In this document: piece by piece, positions 8,317 through 17,384 of the stretch
Layout of the letters: each line of letters opens with the position of its first letter
Position numbering within the stretch: the stretch's first letter is position 1
Assembly (NCBI RefSeq): GCF_014641695.1
Contig: NZ_BMIF01000013.1
Location: 52,824-116,823 of the forward strand
Length of the DNA stretch: 64,000 nucleotides
Direction of reading: 5' to 3'
Origin: Nitratireductor aestuarii
GTDB lineage: Bacteria; Pseudomonadota; Alphaproteobacteria; Rhizobiales; Rhizobiaceae
Made by a program: the position numbers and the translations under genes
Notes under the pieces: generated by a model
Told to the model about the DNA's origin: nothing
Seen by the model: the letters and a program-made list of their open reading frames with translations, nothing else
Databases searched by the model: none

Positions 8317-9476
8317 GCGATCTGCTTGAGCAGCCGAAGGCCGAAACAAAGCCGCTTTCCGGCGCCGGCAAGAGCTACGGCATCCCGATGTCGGTGCTGG
8401 CCGAGATCACGCACCGGTGTCCATTGCAATGTCCCTATTGCTCCAATCCCGTGGAGCTGGATCGCGCAAACGCGGAGCTCACTACCGACGAATGGAAGCG
8501 CGTCATTTCCGAAATGGCGGACATGGGCGTGCTGCAGATTCACTTCTCGGGCGGCGAGCCGACCGCGCGGCGGGACCTTGCCGAACTCATCCGCCATGCC
8601 ACGGAAGTCGGACTCTACTCCAACCTCATCACCTCAGCCGTGCTGCTGACGCGCGACCGCCTTGCCGAGCTCAGCGATGCGGGCCTCTCGCACGTTCAGA
8701 TCAGCTTTCAGGGCAGCGAAGCTCAGCTTGCTGATCGTGTCGGCGGTTACAGGGGCGGGCATGGAAAGAAGCTCGAAGCCGCCCGCTGGACGCGCGAGCT
8801 TGGGCTGCCGCTCACCATCAACGCCGTGATGCACCGGCAGAACCTGCACCAGTTGCCCGAGATTATCGAGATGGCTGTGGCGCTCGATGCCGAGCGGCTG
8901 GAGGTCGCCAATGTGCAGTATTACGGCTGGGCGCTGAAGAACCGCGCCGCGTTAATGCCGACCGAGGAACAGGTCGACTGGACGACGCAGATCGTTGAGG
9001 AAGCGCGCGAGCGGCTGCACGGCATTCTGGCCATCGACTACGTGATCCCCGATTACTACGCGCTGCAGCCCAAGAAATGCATGGGTGGCTGGGGCCAGCA
9101 GTTCTTCAACATCTCGCCCTCCGGCAAGGTGCTGCCCTGCCATGCGGCGGAATCCATCACCGGGCTGCAGTTCGACTCCATCCGCGATCACTCACTGGCC
9201 TGGATCTGGGAGAACTCGCCCGCGCTCAACCTCTATCGCGGCACCGACTGGATGCCGGAGCCTTGCCGCAGTTGCGCATTGAAGGAAGAGGATTTCGGCG
9301 GCTGCCGCTGCCAGGCCTTCGCGCTGACGGGCAATGCTTCCGCCACGGATCCCGCCTGCAGCTTCTCGCCCTTCCATGAGAAGATTTTCCGCGCGGCAAA
9401 GACGGAAGCCGAAGGCTCCGATCAGTTCATCTATCGCAATTTCAAGGGCGGCACGCCGGAAGCCAATCGGTCCTGA
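8313..9476 (+). CDS. pqqE: PqqA peptide cyclase PqqE (radical SAM)
   Basis: A 387-residue radical-SAM/SPASM enzyme that forms the Glu-Tyr carbon-carbon bond in PqqA. The N-terminal segment LAEITHRCPLQCPYCSNP gives the CxxxCxxC cluster ligands, and HFSGGEPTARRDL is the SAM-binding motif. The C-terminal region carries the SPASM cysteines (KKCMGGWGQQFFNISPSGKVLPCH... CRSCALKEEDFGGCRCQA). Its last 35 bp overlap the 3' end of the convergent M16C protease gene. Confidence 0.97.
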   Translation: MSDLLEQPKAETKPLSGAGKSYGIPMSVLAEITHRCPLQCPYCSNPVELDRANAELTTDEWKRVISEMADMGVLQIHFSGGEPTARRDLAELIRHATEVGLYSNLITSAVLLTRDRLAELSDAGLSHVQISFQGSEAQLADRVGGYRGGHGKKLEAARWTRELGLPLTINAVMHRQNLHQLPEIIEMAVALDAERLEVANVQYYGWALKNRAALMPTEEQVDWTTQIVEEARERLHGILAIDYVIPDYYALQPKKCMGGWGQQFFNISPSGKVLPCHAAESITGLQFDSIRDHSLAWIWENSPALNLYRGTDWMPEPCRSCALKEEDFGGCRCQAFALTGNASATDPACSFSPFHEKIFRAAKTEAEGSDQFIYRNFKGGTPEANRS

Positions 9477-12132
9477 AAAGACCGGGCCGCTCCTCAAGTG
9501 CTGCCTGCAACGCCGCTTGCGAACCCAGTACGGCGACGTGCTTCTGCTGGGCTTCGATCAGCTCCGCAAGGTGGTGAAGATCGGCTCTCGTAGCTGAGAG
9601 AAGGCATTCGCGTCGCTCCTGCCGTCGCACTGGCACATCGCCCGATAGGTGGGAGAACGTCGCCCCCAGGCTGCGGTCGCGCGGAAGCTTTGGGCGGTCC
9701 AGTTCCGCGACAGCGCTGATGATGCTCTGGCGGAGTTCCTTGTCTGTGATCGGTTCGCGCAGGAAATCAGGCACTCCGCTGAAGGTATCCACCGTCCGCA
9801 GCAGGTGAGGATCGCGGTACGACAGGAACCGAAGGCTGCCGGAAAGAGGAGCAAACCGCGCCAGTGCACCATAGGCTCCACCCTCCATCCGCACGCGGTT
9901 CCACAGCCAGGTTCCGGCGATGTGACGGGCAGCCGCGGCGAAGGCGCCACGGCGTTCATCTTGGGGCAGCTTAATGCCCAAGGCCACGAAGTTGACCGGC
10001 GTATTGATCGGGATTCCGGTTGAGTTGCTGAGCTCAGGAACCGCCATGGGCTCGACCGCATCGCCTTCCGGCAACTGGCGCAGAGATTGCGCTACGGCCG
10101 CACCGCTTGCCTTAGCAAAATGCGGCTCAACGGTCACGCTGCAGACCATGCCCTTCCGTTGGACGAGCGCTCGCCGCAGCTGCTCCAAATTACTCTTCAC
10201 AGTTTCCCACTCGCTGTCCCTCAAGCCTTGGAGAAACTGCAGCTGGGAGTAACCCTGCAGCAATTCCGCCGTTGCTCCCGCTTCATGCAGAGCAGCGGAG
10301 ACGGCTAGGTCGGCATACTCATGACCGCGCGGTAGCAGAGAGGCCTGGTGCCGGGCAATTTCGTCTGAGAGCAGTTCCGCGAAGCGGTCGCGGTCGGCGA
10401 GCAGCGGGGCGGCCAGCATGTCGGTGACCAGCCCAAGAATGGCGCTCAGCTTCGCCTGCATTCCCCCAAGCCGAAGGAACAACCAGGTGCCGCCTCCGGC
10501 AAGAACATGCGTTTCCACGGAAGCGTTGCCGAGCAGGCGGTTCTTTCGGTGGCGAATGCTCTCGCTACCTTCCAGAAGCATCCGGCCAAACAGTGGCGCA
10601 AGTGGAAGGAGCGACAGTGGCAGGTGGTCCAGCGGAAAGCCGATCTGGAGGTAGCAGATGCCGTTCGTGGGCTGGGGATGCACCAGAATGCAGGGATCGG
10701 ATTGCTGCACGATCTCCTGCGGGATGATCGCTTCCTCATGCGGGATCTGGTCGAGGCTGAGGATCGGAACGCTGGAAGAAGTCTCTGCTTCTGAATTGGA
10801 GGGCAGAGGTTCCTGCAGCTTTGCCTTTGGTGCACTTGACGGCCGAGGATCAAGCACCACTGTCGCCTGATGCGGGTTGTGGGTGATCAGCGTGCGTATC
10901 CGGTCGCGCAGGTATTCGCCTGAAGTTATACGTTGACTGAGAGTCCTAAGCGGCTGATCAAAAATCAGGAATTCGATGGAATCAAACCCTGCGCGCCAAG
11001 GGCCCAACACTCGATGCATGAGCGCCAGCTCGGGAGGCAGTCGCCCGCCATCATTCTCGCGAAGACGGAATTCCAGTCGGTGAAGGGCCGTATCGACCAA
11101 GTTAGGCTTGAGCTCGGAAAGCGCCCCATCAATCACTTCATCAAAGCGGACCGCCTGCTTTGGCTCTGTGCCAATGAGACCGATGGAGAGTACTGGCTGC
11201 AGCGTCTCGCGCGACAGCCCCGTCATCACCCGGCCGCTGAGACCTGCTTTCCGGATCGCATTTTGCAGCAGAGCAGCTTCCCAGCCTGAAAGCAGCTCCG
11301 AAAGAAAGTCCTGCTCCAGCGCCTCGACAGCATCACCTGGCGGCGGCAGAACCCATCCGCGCATCACGTGCCCACTTAATCCCGCCATAGCGCGCCTTCG
11401 AGGTTGAGGGACGGGTGGCTGAAGAGGCGGACGCTCTGCTGGCGACCGAGGTCCGAAGCCGGCAAGGCGTTGATCCAGAAACGCCAGTGCCTCGGCTACA
11501 TCAAGATCGCCTGAGAGAAACACGAGCGCGTTGGCGGGATGGTAGTATTGCGCATGGAAGCGTCGCATCGCCTCAAGGGTGAGTTCACGGATCGCGGCCG
11601 GATCGCCCCCATGATCGAAGCGGTAAAAGGTGTCCGGAAAGAGTGCCGCCCGTAATTCTCGCACAAGCCGGGCGGCGGGATCGGCATAGACGCCCTTCAT
11701 CTCGTTGTAGACGACGCCACGTTCCTGGCGGAACGTGCTCTCACGGAGCAGGGGATGAAACACCGCGTCGAAATAGACGTCGAACAGGTTGTAGAAGTCG
11801 GCCCGGTTCTGGCTTGCAGCCATGTAGATGGTCCGGTCCGGCAAGGTCGAGGCATTCAGATGCGTCTGCAGCGAGCCCTTGAGCAGTTCCGCAAAGGGTG
11901 CGGCGGACGTATAGCGCCTCGATCCGCAGAGCACAGAATGCTCCAGAATATGCCCTACGCCCGTGTCATCCGGAGTCTCGGCGCGGAAGGTGATGCCGAA
12001 GCACTTGTTTGCGTCGCCGTTGCTGAGCGCAAGAACCTGCGCTCCGGTTGCCTGGTGAGTGAAGGACCGGGCAACGGACGCGCGCTCCGGGATCTCCAGC
12101 TCGCGCTCAGGCCTGAACGCCGAGGCTGTCAT
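9442..12132 (-). CDS. M16C (PreP-like) zinc metalloprotease
   Basis: An 896-residue single-chain peptidase of the presequence-protease/Cym1 branch of family M16, which degrades or processes short peptides in a closed chamber. TPDDTGVGHILEHSVLCGS contains the inverted zinc motif HxxEH (His61, Glu64, His65). The downstream ligand is probably Glu144 in GVVYNEMKG. Typical length is 950-1000, so this is slightly short. The gene is convergent with pqqE, overlapping it by 35 bp, and starts 4 bp after the stop of a LysR gene, so the two form an operon. M16 proteases (PqqF/PqqG) cut the PqqA leader in other bacteria; those are a different M16 subtype, so a role in PQQ maturation is inferred from position only. 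Confidence 0.85.
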   Translation of the reverse strand: MTASAFRPERELEIPERASVARSFTHQATGAQVLALSNGDANKCFGITFRAETPDDTGVGHILEHSVLCGSRRYTSAAPFAELLKGSLQTHLNASTLPDRTIYMAASQNRADFYNLFDVYFDAVFHPLLRESTFRQERGVVYNEMKGVYADPAARLVRELRAALFPDTFYRFDHGGDPAAIRELTLEAMRRFHAQYYHPANALVFLSGDLDVAEALAFLDQRLAGFGPRSPAERPPLQPPVPQPRRRAMAGLSGHVMRGWVLPPPGDAVEALEQDFLSELLSGWEAALLQNAIRKAGLSGRVMTGLSRETLQPVLSIGLIGTEPKQAVRFDEVIDGALSELKPNLVDTALHRLEFRLRENDGGRLPPELALMHRVLGPWRAGFDSIEFLIFDQPLRTLSQRITSGEYLRDRIRTLITHNPHQATVVLDPRPSSAPKAKLQEPLPSNSEAETSSSVPILSLDQIPHEEAIIPQEIVQQSDPCILVHPQPTNGICYLQIGFPLDHLPLSLLPLAPLFGRMLLEGSESIRHRKNRLLGNASVETHVLAGGGTWLFLRLGGMQAKLSAILGLVTDMLAAPLLADRDRFAELLSDEIARHQASLLPRGHEYADLAVSAALHEAGATAELLQGYSQLQFLQGLRDSEWETVKSNLEQLRRALVQRKGMVCSVTVEPHFAKASGAAVAQSLRQLPEGDAVEPMAVPELSNSTGIPINTPVNFVALGIKLPQDERRGAFAAAARHIAGTWLWNRVRMEGGAYGALARFAPLSGSLRFLSYRDPHLLRTVDTFSGVPDFLREPITDKELRQSIISAVAELDRPKLPRDRSLGATFSHLSGDVPVRRQERRECLLSATRADLHHLAELIEAQQKHVAVLGSQAALQAALEERPGLFRTDWLPACRP

Positions 12133-12136
12133 GCTC

Positions 12137-13138
12137 TCATCCGCCGGCGAGAAGCGGCGGTGTTTCCATCATCGGCGGCAGCTTGAGGCTCGCGGAAGCT
12201 TCCTGCAGCGCTTCCAGAAAACTCGCATAGGGCTGCGTCCGACGATACTGCGTCGGCACCAGCGCAACGATCTTTCGCGGCGGGAACGACACGCGATAGA
12301 GGTTCAGGTCCGCCGTCAGCGTCGAATCCATGATACAGGCCAGCGCTGGCGTCAGGCAGACGCCCATCCCGGCGCGAACGAGTGCCAGCGCATCGCCATA
12401 GCCGCGCGTGCTGGCGATCGGACGATTGTCGGGCAGCAGGTCCGCATACCATTCCTGCACGTGTTCGGAGTGGGCGGAGCCGAAGGAAAAACGGATCGAC
12501 CGGTTGAGCAGCTCCTGTGCCTCTGGCGTCAGTTCATTCGTGTGGACCACCCCTTCCAGCTCCAGCCGCTTTGGAACGGCGAGAACGTAAGGGTCTTCGA
12601 GCAGCGGCACCTGCATGAAGCCGGTGCTGGCGCTGGCCACGGCTCCTGCATTGATGAGGCCGATATTCGCCCGCCGTCCATAGAGCATTTCGAGAATGTC
12701 CGGCGGCGCGCAGTCGTGGATGTCATATTCCACGTCAGGGAAGAGCTCGTGGTTGCGCGCAATGGCCGGTGGCAGCACGAGGCGCAGCATCGAGCTTAAG
12801 CCAGCGATGCGAAGCGTGACGCGGACGCCGTCGCTGAATTCGGCAAGGCCATCTTCCAGTTCCTGCATGTTGCGCAGCACGGATTCCGCCTTGCGCAGGA
12901 GGAAATGCCCAGCCTCCGTCAGGATCATCTGGTTTGAGCGGCGCTCGAAGAGCGGGGTGCCGACGGCCGCTTCCAGGCTGGCGATCTGCTGGGAGAGTGT
13001 GGGCTGGGAAAGGCCCAGCTGCTTGGCGGCCTTGGTCAGGGTTTCGCTATGCGCGACAGCCCAGAAGATGCGCATGCGCTGCAGCGTGATTTCGCCGTTG
13101 CGCCTGCCGGCTTTCCGAAACACTTCCGCGTAGGACAT
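12137..13138 (-). CDS. LysR family transcriptional regulator
   Basis: A 333-residue LysR regulator. The N-terminal winged helix-turn-helix (LQRMRIFWAVAHSETLTKAAKQLGLSQPTLSQQIASLEAAVGTPLFER) spans residues ~20-75, and the periplasmic-binding-like effector domain fills the rest. It is the first gene of a two-gene unit with the M16C protease, with 4 bp between them. A palindrome ATAG-N7-CTAT at 13225-13239, with a LysR-type T-N11-A frame, lies upstream and may be its own operator. The effector is unknown. It is not CbbR; that gene sits at 17317-18333. Confidence 0.9.
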   Translation of the reverse strand: MSYAEVFRKAGRRNGEITLQRMRIFWAVAHSETLTKAAKQLGLSQPTLSQQIASLEAAVGTPLFERRSNQMILTEAGHFLLRKAESVLRNMQELEDGLAEFSDGVRVTLRIAGLSSMLRLVLPPAIARNHELFPDVEYDIHDCAPPDILEMLYGRRANIGLINAGAVASASTGFMQVPLLEDPYVLAVPKRLELEGVVHTNELTPEAQELLNRSIRFSFGSAHSEHVQEWYADLLPDNRPIASTRGYGDALALVRAGMGVCLTPALACIMDSTLTADLNLYRVSFPPRKIVALVPTQYRRTQPYASFLEALQEASASLKLPPMMETPPLLAGG

Positions 13139-13224
13139 GGACCTCCCTTGGCGCTCCTGACTCGCGCCGCGAACTGTCTCACGTCATTACCATACCCTGC
13201 TGTGAATGTGACCCTATGCGAATT

Positions 13225-13239
13225 ATAGATTGAAACTAT
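13225..13239. promoter_or_regulatory. LysR-type palindromic site
   Basis: ATAG-ATTGAAA-CTAT is a 15-bp interrupted palindrome 87 bp upstream of the divergently read LysR gene start. It fits the T-N11-A architecture of LysR operators. Confidence 0.4.
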
Positions 13240-13767
13240 TGGCAATCCGGTCCTCAAACGCCCTGCGGTGCGTCAGGAGCGCTGTCTGCGATGATCAGCC
13301 TCTTGAAAGTGGAAAAAGCCGTAACTAGCTGAAATCGATCTAACAAGAACTGTTGGTCCTTAGGGAGAACGCGACAATGTTCCGTCCTTTGCTGAATGGA
13401 GACATCCGGCGAAGCAACATTTCTGAAGCAGGTAAGAACGGGGTTCCGCGGGAGGAATAGGAAAGGCCGGGGAGGGACAGCGGCTTCTTTCATGTGAGAA
13501 CCCCCTGCAGCGACTGACGCTGCCCTGATCCATTCCCCTAAATTCCGAGAGTCTGGAAGGAAACGTCCCGGAGCCTGAAGATGATCGTCTGCCTGCCACA
13601 CGGTACGCTGCAGATTTTCGCCGTCTCTAAACAGACCGCCGGCCGTCGTCCGTACGTGGGTCGGCCGATGCCGTGCTGCGGTCATTCAACGAGACCTGAG
13701 ATGCGATCGCGCTCCCCGCACAAGGGCGCAGCACGCTCCCTAGAACAAGCCCCACCGACTGGTTTTG

Positions 13768-13818
13768 CGGAGGAATGGTGCCTGCCCGTTACGGGCAGGA
13801 CCGCTCCTCCGTTTTTTT
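13768..13818 (+). terminator. Terminator-like double stem upstream of the NEW3-ABC operon
   Basis: The outer stem CGGAGGA / TCCTCCG encloses a perfect inner hairpin CCTGCCC-GTTAC-GGGCAGG, and seven T residues follow directly. It ends 31 bp before the start codon at 13850, so it would stop transcripts coming from upstream unless relieved. It could be an attenuator or the end of a small RNA. Confidence 0.65.
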
Positions 13819-13849
13819 GCTGACTGTCTTTGTGATGATCAGGGAGAAC

Positions 13850-15043
13850 ATGATGAGGACTATCACAAGAACATTGATGGCTGCAGCCCTTGGAGCAACG
13901 TTGCTGGCACCGCCCGCGTCGGCGCAGGAGAGTGGCGCCCAGACAGCTGAACTGAGCGGCTTCTGGCTCACCACATCCTGGCCTGAAATGACGATCAAGC
14001 CAGGCGAAAACCACTCGGTTTCGCTCTCGCTGCGCAACCAGAACCTTCCGCCGCAGCGCGCCTCCATTGAGGTCACCGGCGTTCCGGAAGGCTGGGAATG
14101 GTCGCTCAAGGGGGGTGGTCGCGAGGTCACCGCCGCGATCGTTTCGCCTGACTCGAGTGAGCGGCTGACGCTCGACCTCACCCCGCCGGAAGATGCCGAA
14201 ACGGACAGGAAGTATCCGATCGAAGTTCGTGCCCGTACCGACAGCGGCACGGTCTCGCTGCCTCTGGTAGTCCGCCTTTCCGAGACGGAACCGGTGACCT
14301 CCGGACTGTCGGTGGAGCCTGAACTGCCCGCCCTTCGCGGCAGCGCCCGATCAACCTTCTCCTTCAAGATCCGCGTGAAGAACGAGGGCGCGGAAGACGG
14401 CCTGTTCAATCTGGCAGCCAAGGTGCCGAACGGTTTCCATACCCGCTTCAAGAAGGGCTACGGCTCGGAAGAGATCACAAGCGTACCGATCTCCGCCGGC
14501 TCTACCGAAACCGTTACGCTGGAGGTGATCCCGTCGCGCAGCGTTTCGGCCGGGCAATATGAGGCCGGCTTCGAGGTTTCGGGCGAGGGGTTGACCGGCA
14601 CGGCTGACCTCAAGCTCGACGTCACCGGCGAGCCTCAGGTGGCGATCATTGGCCCACAGGAGCGTCTCTCCGGTGAGGCAGTCGCAGGACGCGAGACGAG
14701 TTTCACCTTCACGCTGGCGAATTCAGGCTCGGCGCCTGCGCAAGATATTGAGCTCTCCGCTTCCCAGCCGACGGGCTGGAACGTCGAGTTTGAACCCAAG
14801 GAAATCGCGCAGATCGCTCCCAATTCGGCAAGTGAGGTGAACGTCAAGATCACCCCTTCCGAGCAGGCGATCACCGGCGACTACATGGTGACCGTCAGGG
14901 CGCAGAATGACAACATCTCCGAAAGCGCGCAGTTCCGCGTAACCGTCAAGACATCGACCGTCTGGGGCGCTGCCGGGCTTGCCATTATCGCAGCCGCGGC
15001 TCTGATCCTAGGCGGGGCAGTTATGAGGTATGGACGGCGATGA
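13850..15043 (+). CDS. NEW3-domain exported membrane-anchored protein of an ABC system
   Basis: A 397-residue protein. The start at 13850 (or 13853) follows AGGGAG, and a Sec signal peptide ends at PPASAQE. The mature part consists of repeated beta-sandwich modules of the NEW3 (alpha-galactosidase-associated) type, each with a pattern like [26 protein letters not shown]. A C-terminal hydrophobic helix ([25 protein letters not shown]) ends in arginines, so the protein is anchored in the membrane with its bulk in the periplasm. Its stop overlaps the ATPase gene start by 4 bp. Such proteins accompany NosF/NosY-like ABC exporters, but the cargo is unknown. Confidence 0.75.
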   Translation: MMRTITRTLMAAALGATLLAPPASAQESGAQTAELSGFWLTTSWPEMTIKPGENHSVSLSLRNQNLPPQRASIEVTGVPEGWEWSLKGGGREVTAAIVSPDSSERLTLDLTPPEDAETDRKYPIEVRARTDSGTVSLPLVVRLSETEPVTSGLSVEPELPALRGSARSTFSFKIRVKNEGAEDGLFNLAAKVPNGFHTRFKKGYGSEEITSVPISAGSTETVTLEVIPSRSVSAGQYEAGFEVSGEGLTGTADLKLDVTGEPQVAIIGPQERLSGEAVAGRETSFTFTLANSGSAPAQDIELSASQPTGWNVEFEPKEIAQIAPNSASEVNVKITPSEQAITGDYMVTVRAQNDNISESAQFRVTVKTSTVWGAAGLAIIAAAALILGGAVMRYGRR

Positions 15044-15978
15044 GCGCGGTGGTTCTGGAGGCGAAAGGTCTAGCCAAGCGCTACGGTGACGCGGTCGCCG
15101 TGGCGGGCATAGACCTTTCCGTACATGAGCGGGAAGTCATCGGACTGCTCGGCCCCAACGGGGCCGGCAAGACGACGACGATCCTGATGCTGCTGGGGCT
15201 GACCGAGGCGACGGAAGGCTCCGTCACCATTCTTGGCAAGGATCCGTTGCGCCAGCCGCTGGCCGTCAAGCGCGAGGTGGGGTACCTGCCGGACGCAGTC
15301 GGCTTCTATGACCAGATGACCGGCCGCGAAAACCTCGCTTACACGGCGAGACTTGCCGGCATGAGCCGCGAACTTGCGAAGGAGCGCATCGCCGCTGCCC
15401 TCGCTCGCGTGCGTCTGACCGAAGCAGCCGACAAGCCTGTCGCAACCTACTCACGCGGCATGCGCCAGCGCCTCGGCATTGCCGAGCTGCTCATGCGGGA
15501 CTGCAAGGTTGCCATCCTCGACGAGCCGACGTCCGGTCTCGACCCGCAGTCCACGCAGGAACTGCTGGAACTGATCCTGGAGCTGTCGCAGGGCGGCATG
15601 ACCATCCTGCTTTCCTCGCACATGCTGGATGTGGTGCAGTCGATCTGCAGCCGCGTGGCGCTCTTCAACAAGGGCCGCATCGGTTTCTTCGGCACGGTGG
15701 AGGAACTGGCTGAGCGCATTGGGCGCGGCTCCTTCCTCATCGATGTGGAGGCCGATGGCATCGATCTCGCGCAAATTCTGCAGGGCGAGAACGGTATCAC
15801 GTCCGTCGTGGATAGCGGCCCCGGCATCTGGCAGGTGGAGGCGGTGAGCGACGTGCGCCCGACGCTGGCACGGCGGATTGTGGAAGCGGGCGGAAATCTC
15901 AAGAACATGAACCTCCGCCGCGCCCGCCTTGATGAAGCCTATAACCGTTATTTCAGGGAGTTCGCAAATGCGGCGTGA
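15040..15978 (+). CDS. ABC transporter ATP-binding protein (NosF/CcmA type)
   Basis: A 312-residue cytoplasmic ATPase. It shows Walker A ([20 protein letters not shown]), the Q-loop region, the signature [14 protein letters not shown], Walker B ([16 protein letters not shown]) and the H-loop LLSSHMLD. The ~90-residue C-terminal extension is usual for the NosF/ABC-2 exporter group. The gene overlaps the NEW3 gene by 4 bp and the permease by 11 bp, so the three proteins are made as one unit. Confidence 0.95.
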   Translation: MSAVVLEAKGLAKRYGDAVAVAGIDLSVHEREVIGLLGPNGAGKTTTILMLLGLTEATEGSVTILGKDPLRQPLAVKREVGYLPDAVGFYDQMTGRENLAYTARLAGMSRELAKERIAAALARVRLTEAADKPVATYSRGMRQRLGIAELLMRDCKVAILDEPTSGLDPQSTQELLELILELSQGGMTILLSSHMLDVVQSICSRVALFNKGRIGFFGTVEELAERIGRGSFLIDVEADGIDLAQILQGENGITSVVDSGPGIWQVEAVSDVRPTLARRIVEAGGNLKNMNLRRARLDEAYNRYFREFANAA

Positions 15979-16921
15979 AGGTTCTCCGTTCACCGGCGTG
16001 GGCACCGTGGCGCTGAAGGAGGCGGCAGACCACATGACCAGTGCGCGCATGCACCTGATCATGCTTCTGGTGCTGCTGACCGCCATCGGCTCCGTTTATG
16101 GCGCCATCGACCGGATCCGCGACACGACGGCTGAAGATCCGCACCTGTTCCTGAAGCTCTTTACGGTGGCGAGGGAGCCGCTGCCATCCTTCGCGGCTTT
16201 CCTGGGCTTCCTGCTTCCGTTGGTGGCGATCGCGCTAGGCTTTGATGCCATCAATGGCGAGTTCAACCGGCGGACGCTTAGCCGCCTGTTGGCGCAGCCC
16301 ATCTATCGCGATGCGGTGCTGTTCGGAAAGTTCCTCGGCGGTCTGCTTGTCATCGCGATCGCGCTGCTCACCCTCTGGCTGATGATGGTGGGGCTTGGCA
16401 TCATGTTCCTCGGCCTGCCGCCATCTGCGGCGGACATCGTCCGGGGCGTGGCATGGCTCGCGGTAACACTGGCCTATGCGGGCGTGTGGCTGGCGCTCGC
16501 CATCGCCTTCTCGACGGTGGTGCGCTCGCCCGCGACTTCGGCGCTTGCCGCGCTCTCGGTCTGGCTGGTGCTCACGGTGTTCTGGAGCATGATCGCGCCG
16601 CTTGTTGCGGGCATCATCGCACCGATCGATCCGTTCGATCCGATGAGCATCGTCAACCGCTTCGAGTGGCAGCAGCTCATCGCGCGGTTCTCGCCGCAGA
16701 CGCTCTATGGCGAGGTGACTGGTCTGCTGCTTGACCCGCAGGCGCGCTCCGTCGGCCCGGTCTTCGCGCACCAGCTGCGCGGTGCGGTGGTCGGGGCTCC
16801 CCTGCCAACCACACAGAGCCTGCTGATCGTGTGGCCGCAGATCGTCAGCCTGGTCGCCGCCATGCTGATCCTGTTCACGCTGACCTATGTCGTCTTCCAG
16901 CGACAGGAGGTGAGGGCCTGA
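15968..16921 (+). CDS. ABC-2 type permease (NosY-like)
   Basis: A 317-residue membrane protein with about six hydrophobic segments (for example [38 protein letters not shown] and [21 protein letters not shown]). The motif [36 protein letters not shown] is typical of NosY-like ABC-2 permeases. The ATG at 15968 is chosen over 15929 because it gives an ordinary N-terminus and an 11-bp overlap with the ATPase. A 7-bp-arm hairpin (16952-16982) lies after the stop. Confidence 0.9.
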   Translation: MRREGSPFTGVGTVALKEAADHMTSARMHLIMLLVLLTAIGSVYGAIDRIRDTTAEDPHLFLKLFTVAREPLPSFAAFLGFLLPLVAIALGFDAINGEFNRRTLSRLLAQPIYRDAVLFGKFLGGLLVIAIALLTLWLMMVGLGIMFLGLPPSAADIVRGVAWLAVTLAYAGVWLALAIAFSTVVRSPATSALAALSVWLVLTVFWSMIAPLVAGIIAPIDPFDPMSIVNRFEWQQLIARFSPQTLYGEVTGLLLDPQARSVGPVFAHQLRGAVVGAPLPTTQSLLIVWPQIVSLVAAMLILFTLTYVVFQRQEVRA

Positions 16922-17030
16922 TCGGCATGATCTGAATATTTTCACGATTTGTTCCCGCTGGGGTCTTGCGCTCCGGCGGGAATCGGGGAACATCTAAGGG
17001 CGGCCCTTGTTGTAGGTGGGGAGGTGCCGC

Positions 17031-17384
17031 ATGACACTTGAAGATCAACTGTTCGCCATTGATGAAGGCTTCTGGCTGCGAGGCCGGGACCATTTTCTCG
17101 AGCATCTCGACGAGAAAGCGCTGCTTGCTTTTCCGCAGGCTGGCGAAATGCATGGCGTGTTCGATCGCGATCAGGTGGCTGCCACCGCTACACTGGTGAA
17201 CAGGTGGCGGGAGCTTACCATGGGCGACCGGCAGTTCCTGCATTGCGGAGAAGCCGCCATCATCAGCTACAAGGCAGACGTGACGAGGGCCGACGGCATG
17301 CAATATTCCGCGCTCGTCAGCTCCGGTTATTTCCGCCGCGACGACGGCTGGAAGCTGGCTTTCCATCAGCATTCGCCCCTTTAG
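17031..17384 (+). CDS. NTF2/SnoaL-like (DUF4440-type) small protein
   Basis: A 117-residue cytoplasmic protein of the cone-shaped alpha+beta NTF2-like fold: EDQLFAIDEGFWLRGRDHFLEHLDEKALLAFP, then ...AIISYKADVTRADGMQYSALVSSGYFRRDDGWKLAFHQHSPL. The final W-K-L-x-F-H-Q-H-S pattern is typical of DUF4440. The ATG at 17031 is preceded by GGGGAGGTG. Function is unknown. The 3' end overlaps the convergent cbbR gene by 68 bp. Confidence 0.75.
   Translation: MTLEDQLFAIDEGFWLRGRDHFLEHLDEKALLAFPQAGEMHGVFDRDQVAATATLVNRWRELTMGDRQFLHCGEAAIISYKADVTRADGMQYSALVSSGYFRRDDGWKLAFHQHSPL

Larger units (their letters stand above)
13139..13849. other. 711-bp intergenic region between LysR and the NEW3-ABC operon
   Basis: No convincing gene was found. 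Short frames on both strands lack good ribosome-binding sites and recognisable motifs. It holds a LysR-type palindrome at 13225-13239 and a terminator-like hairpin at 13768-13818 on the + strand, just before the NEW3 gene. The length and the hairpin suggest a long leader RNA or a small RNA. Confidence 0.5.

Noticed and set aside
12137..13138. CbbR
   Set aside because: It is 5 kb from the cbb operon and linked to the M16C protease; another LysR gene sits divergent from cbbF.
13254..13685. 143-codon minus-strand frame in the LysR-NEW3 intergenic region
   Set aside because: No convincing ribosome-binding site, no domain, and low-complexity composition; could not be supported as a gene.
16952..16982. 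Hairpin after the ABC-2 permease gene as an intrinsic terminator
   Set aside because: Arms are only seven bases, the loop is long and there is no T-run, so it was not listed as a terminator.
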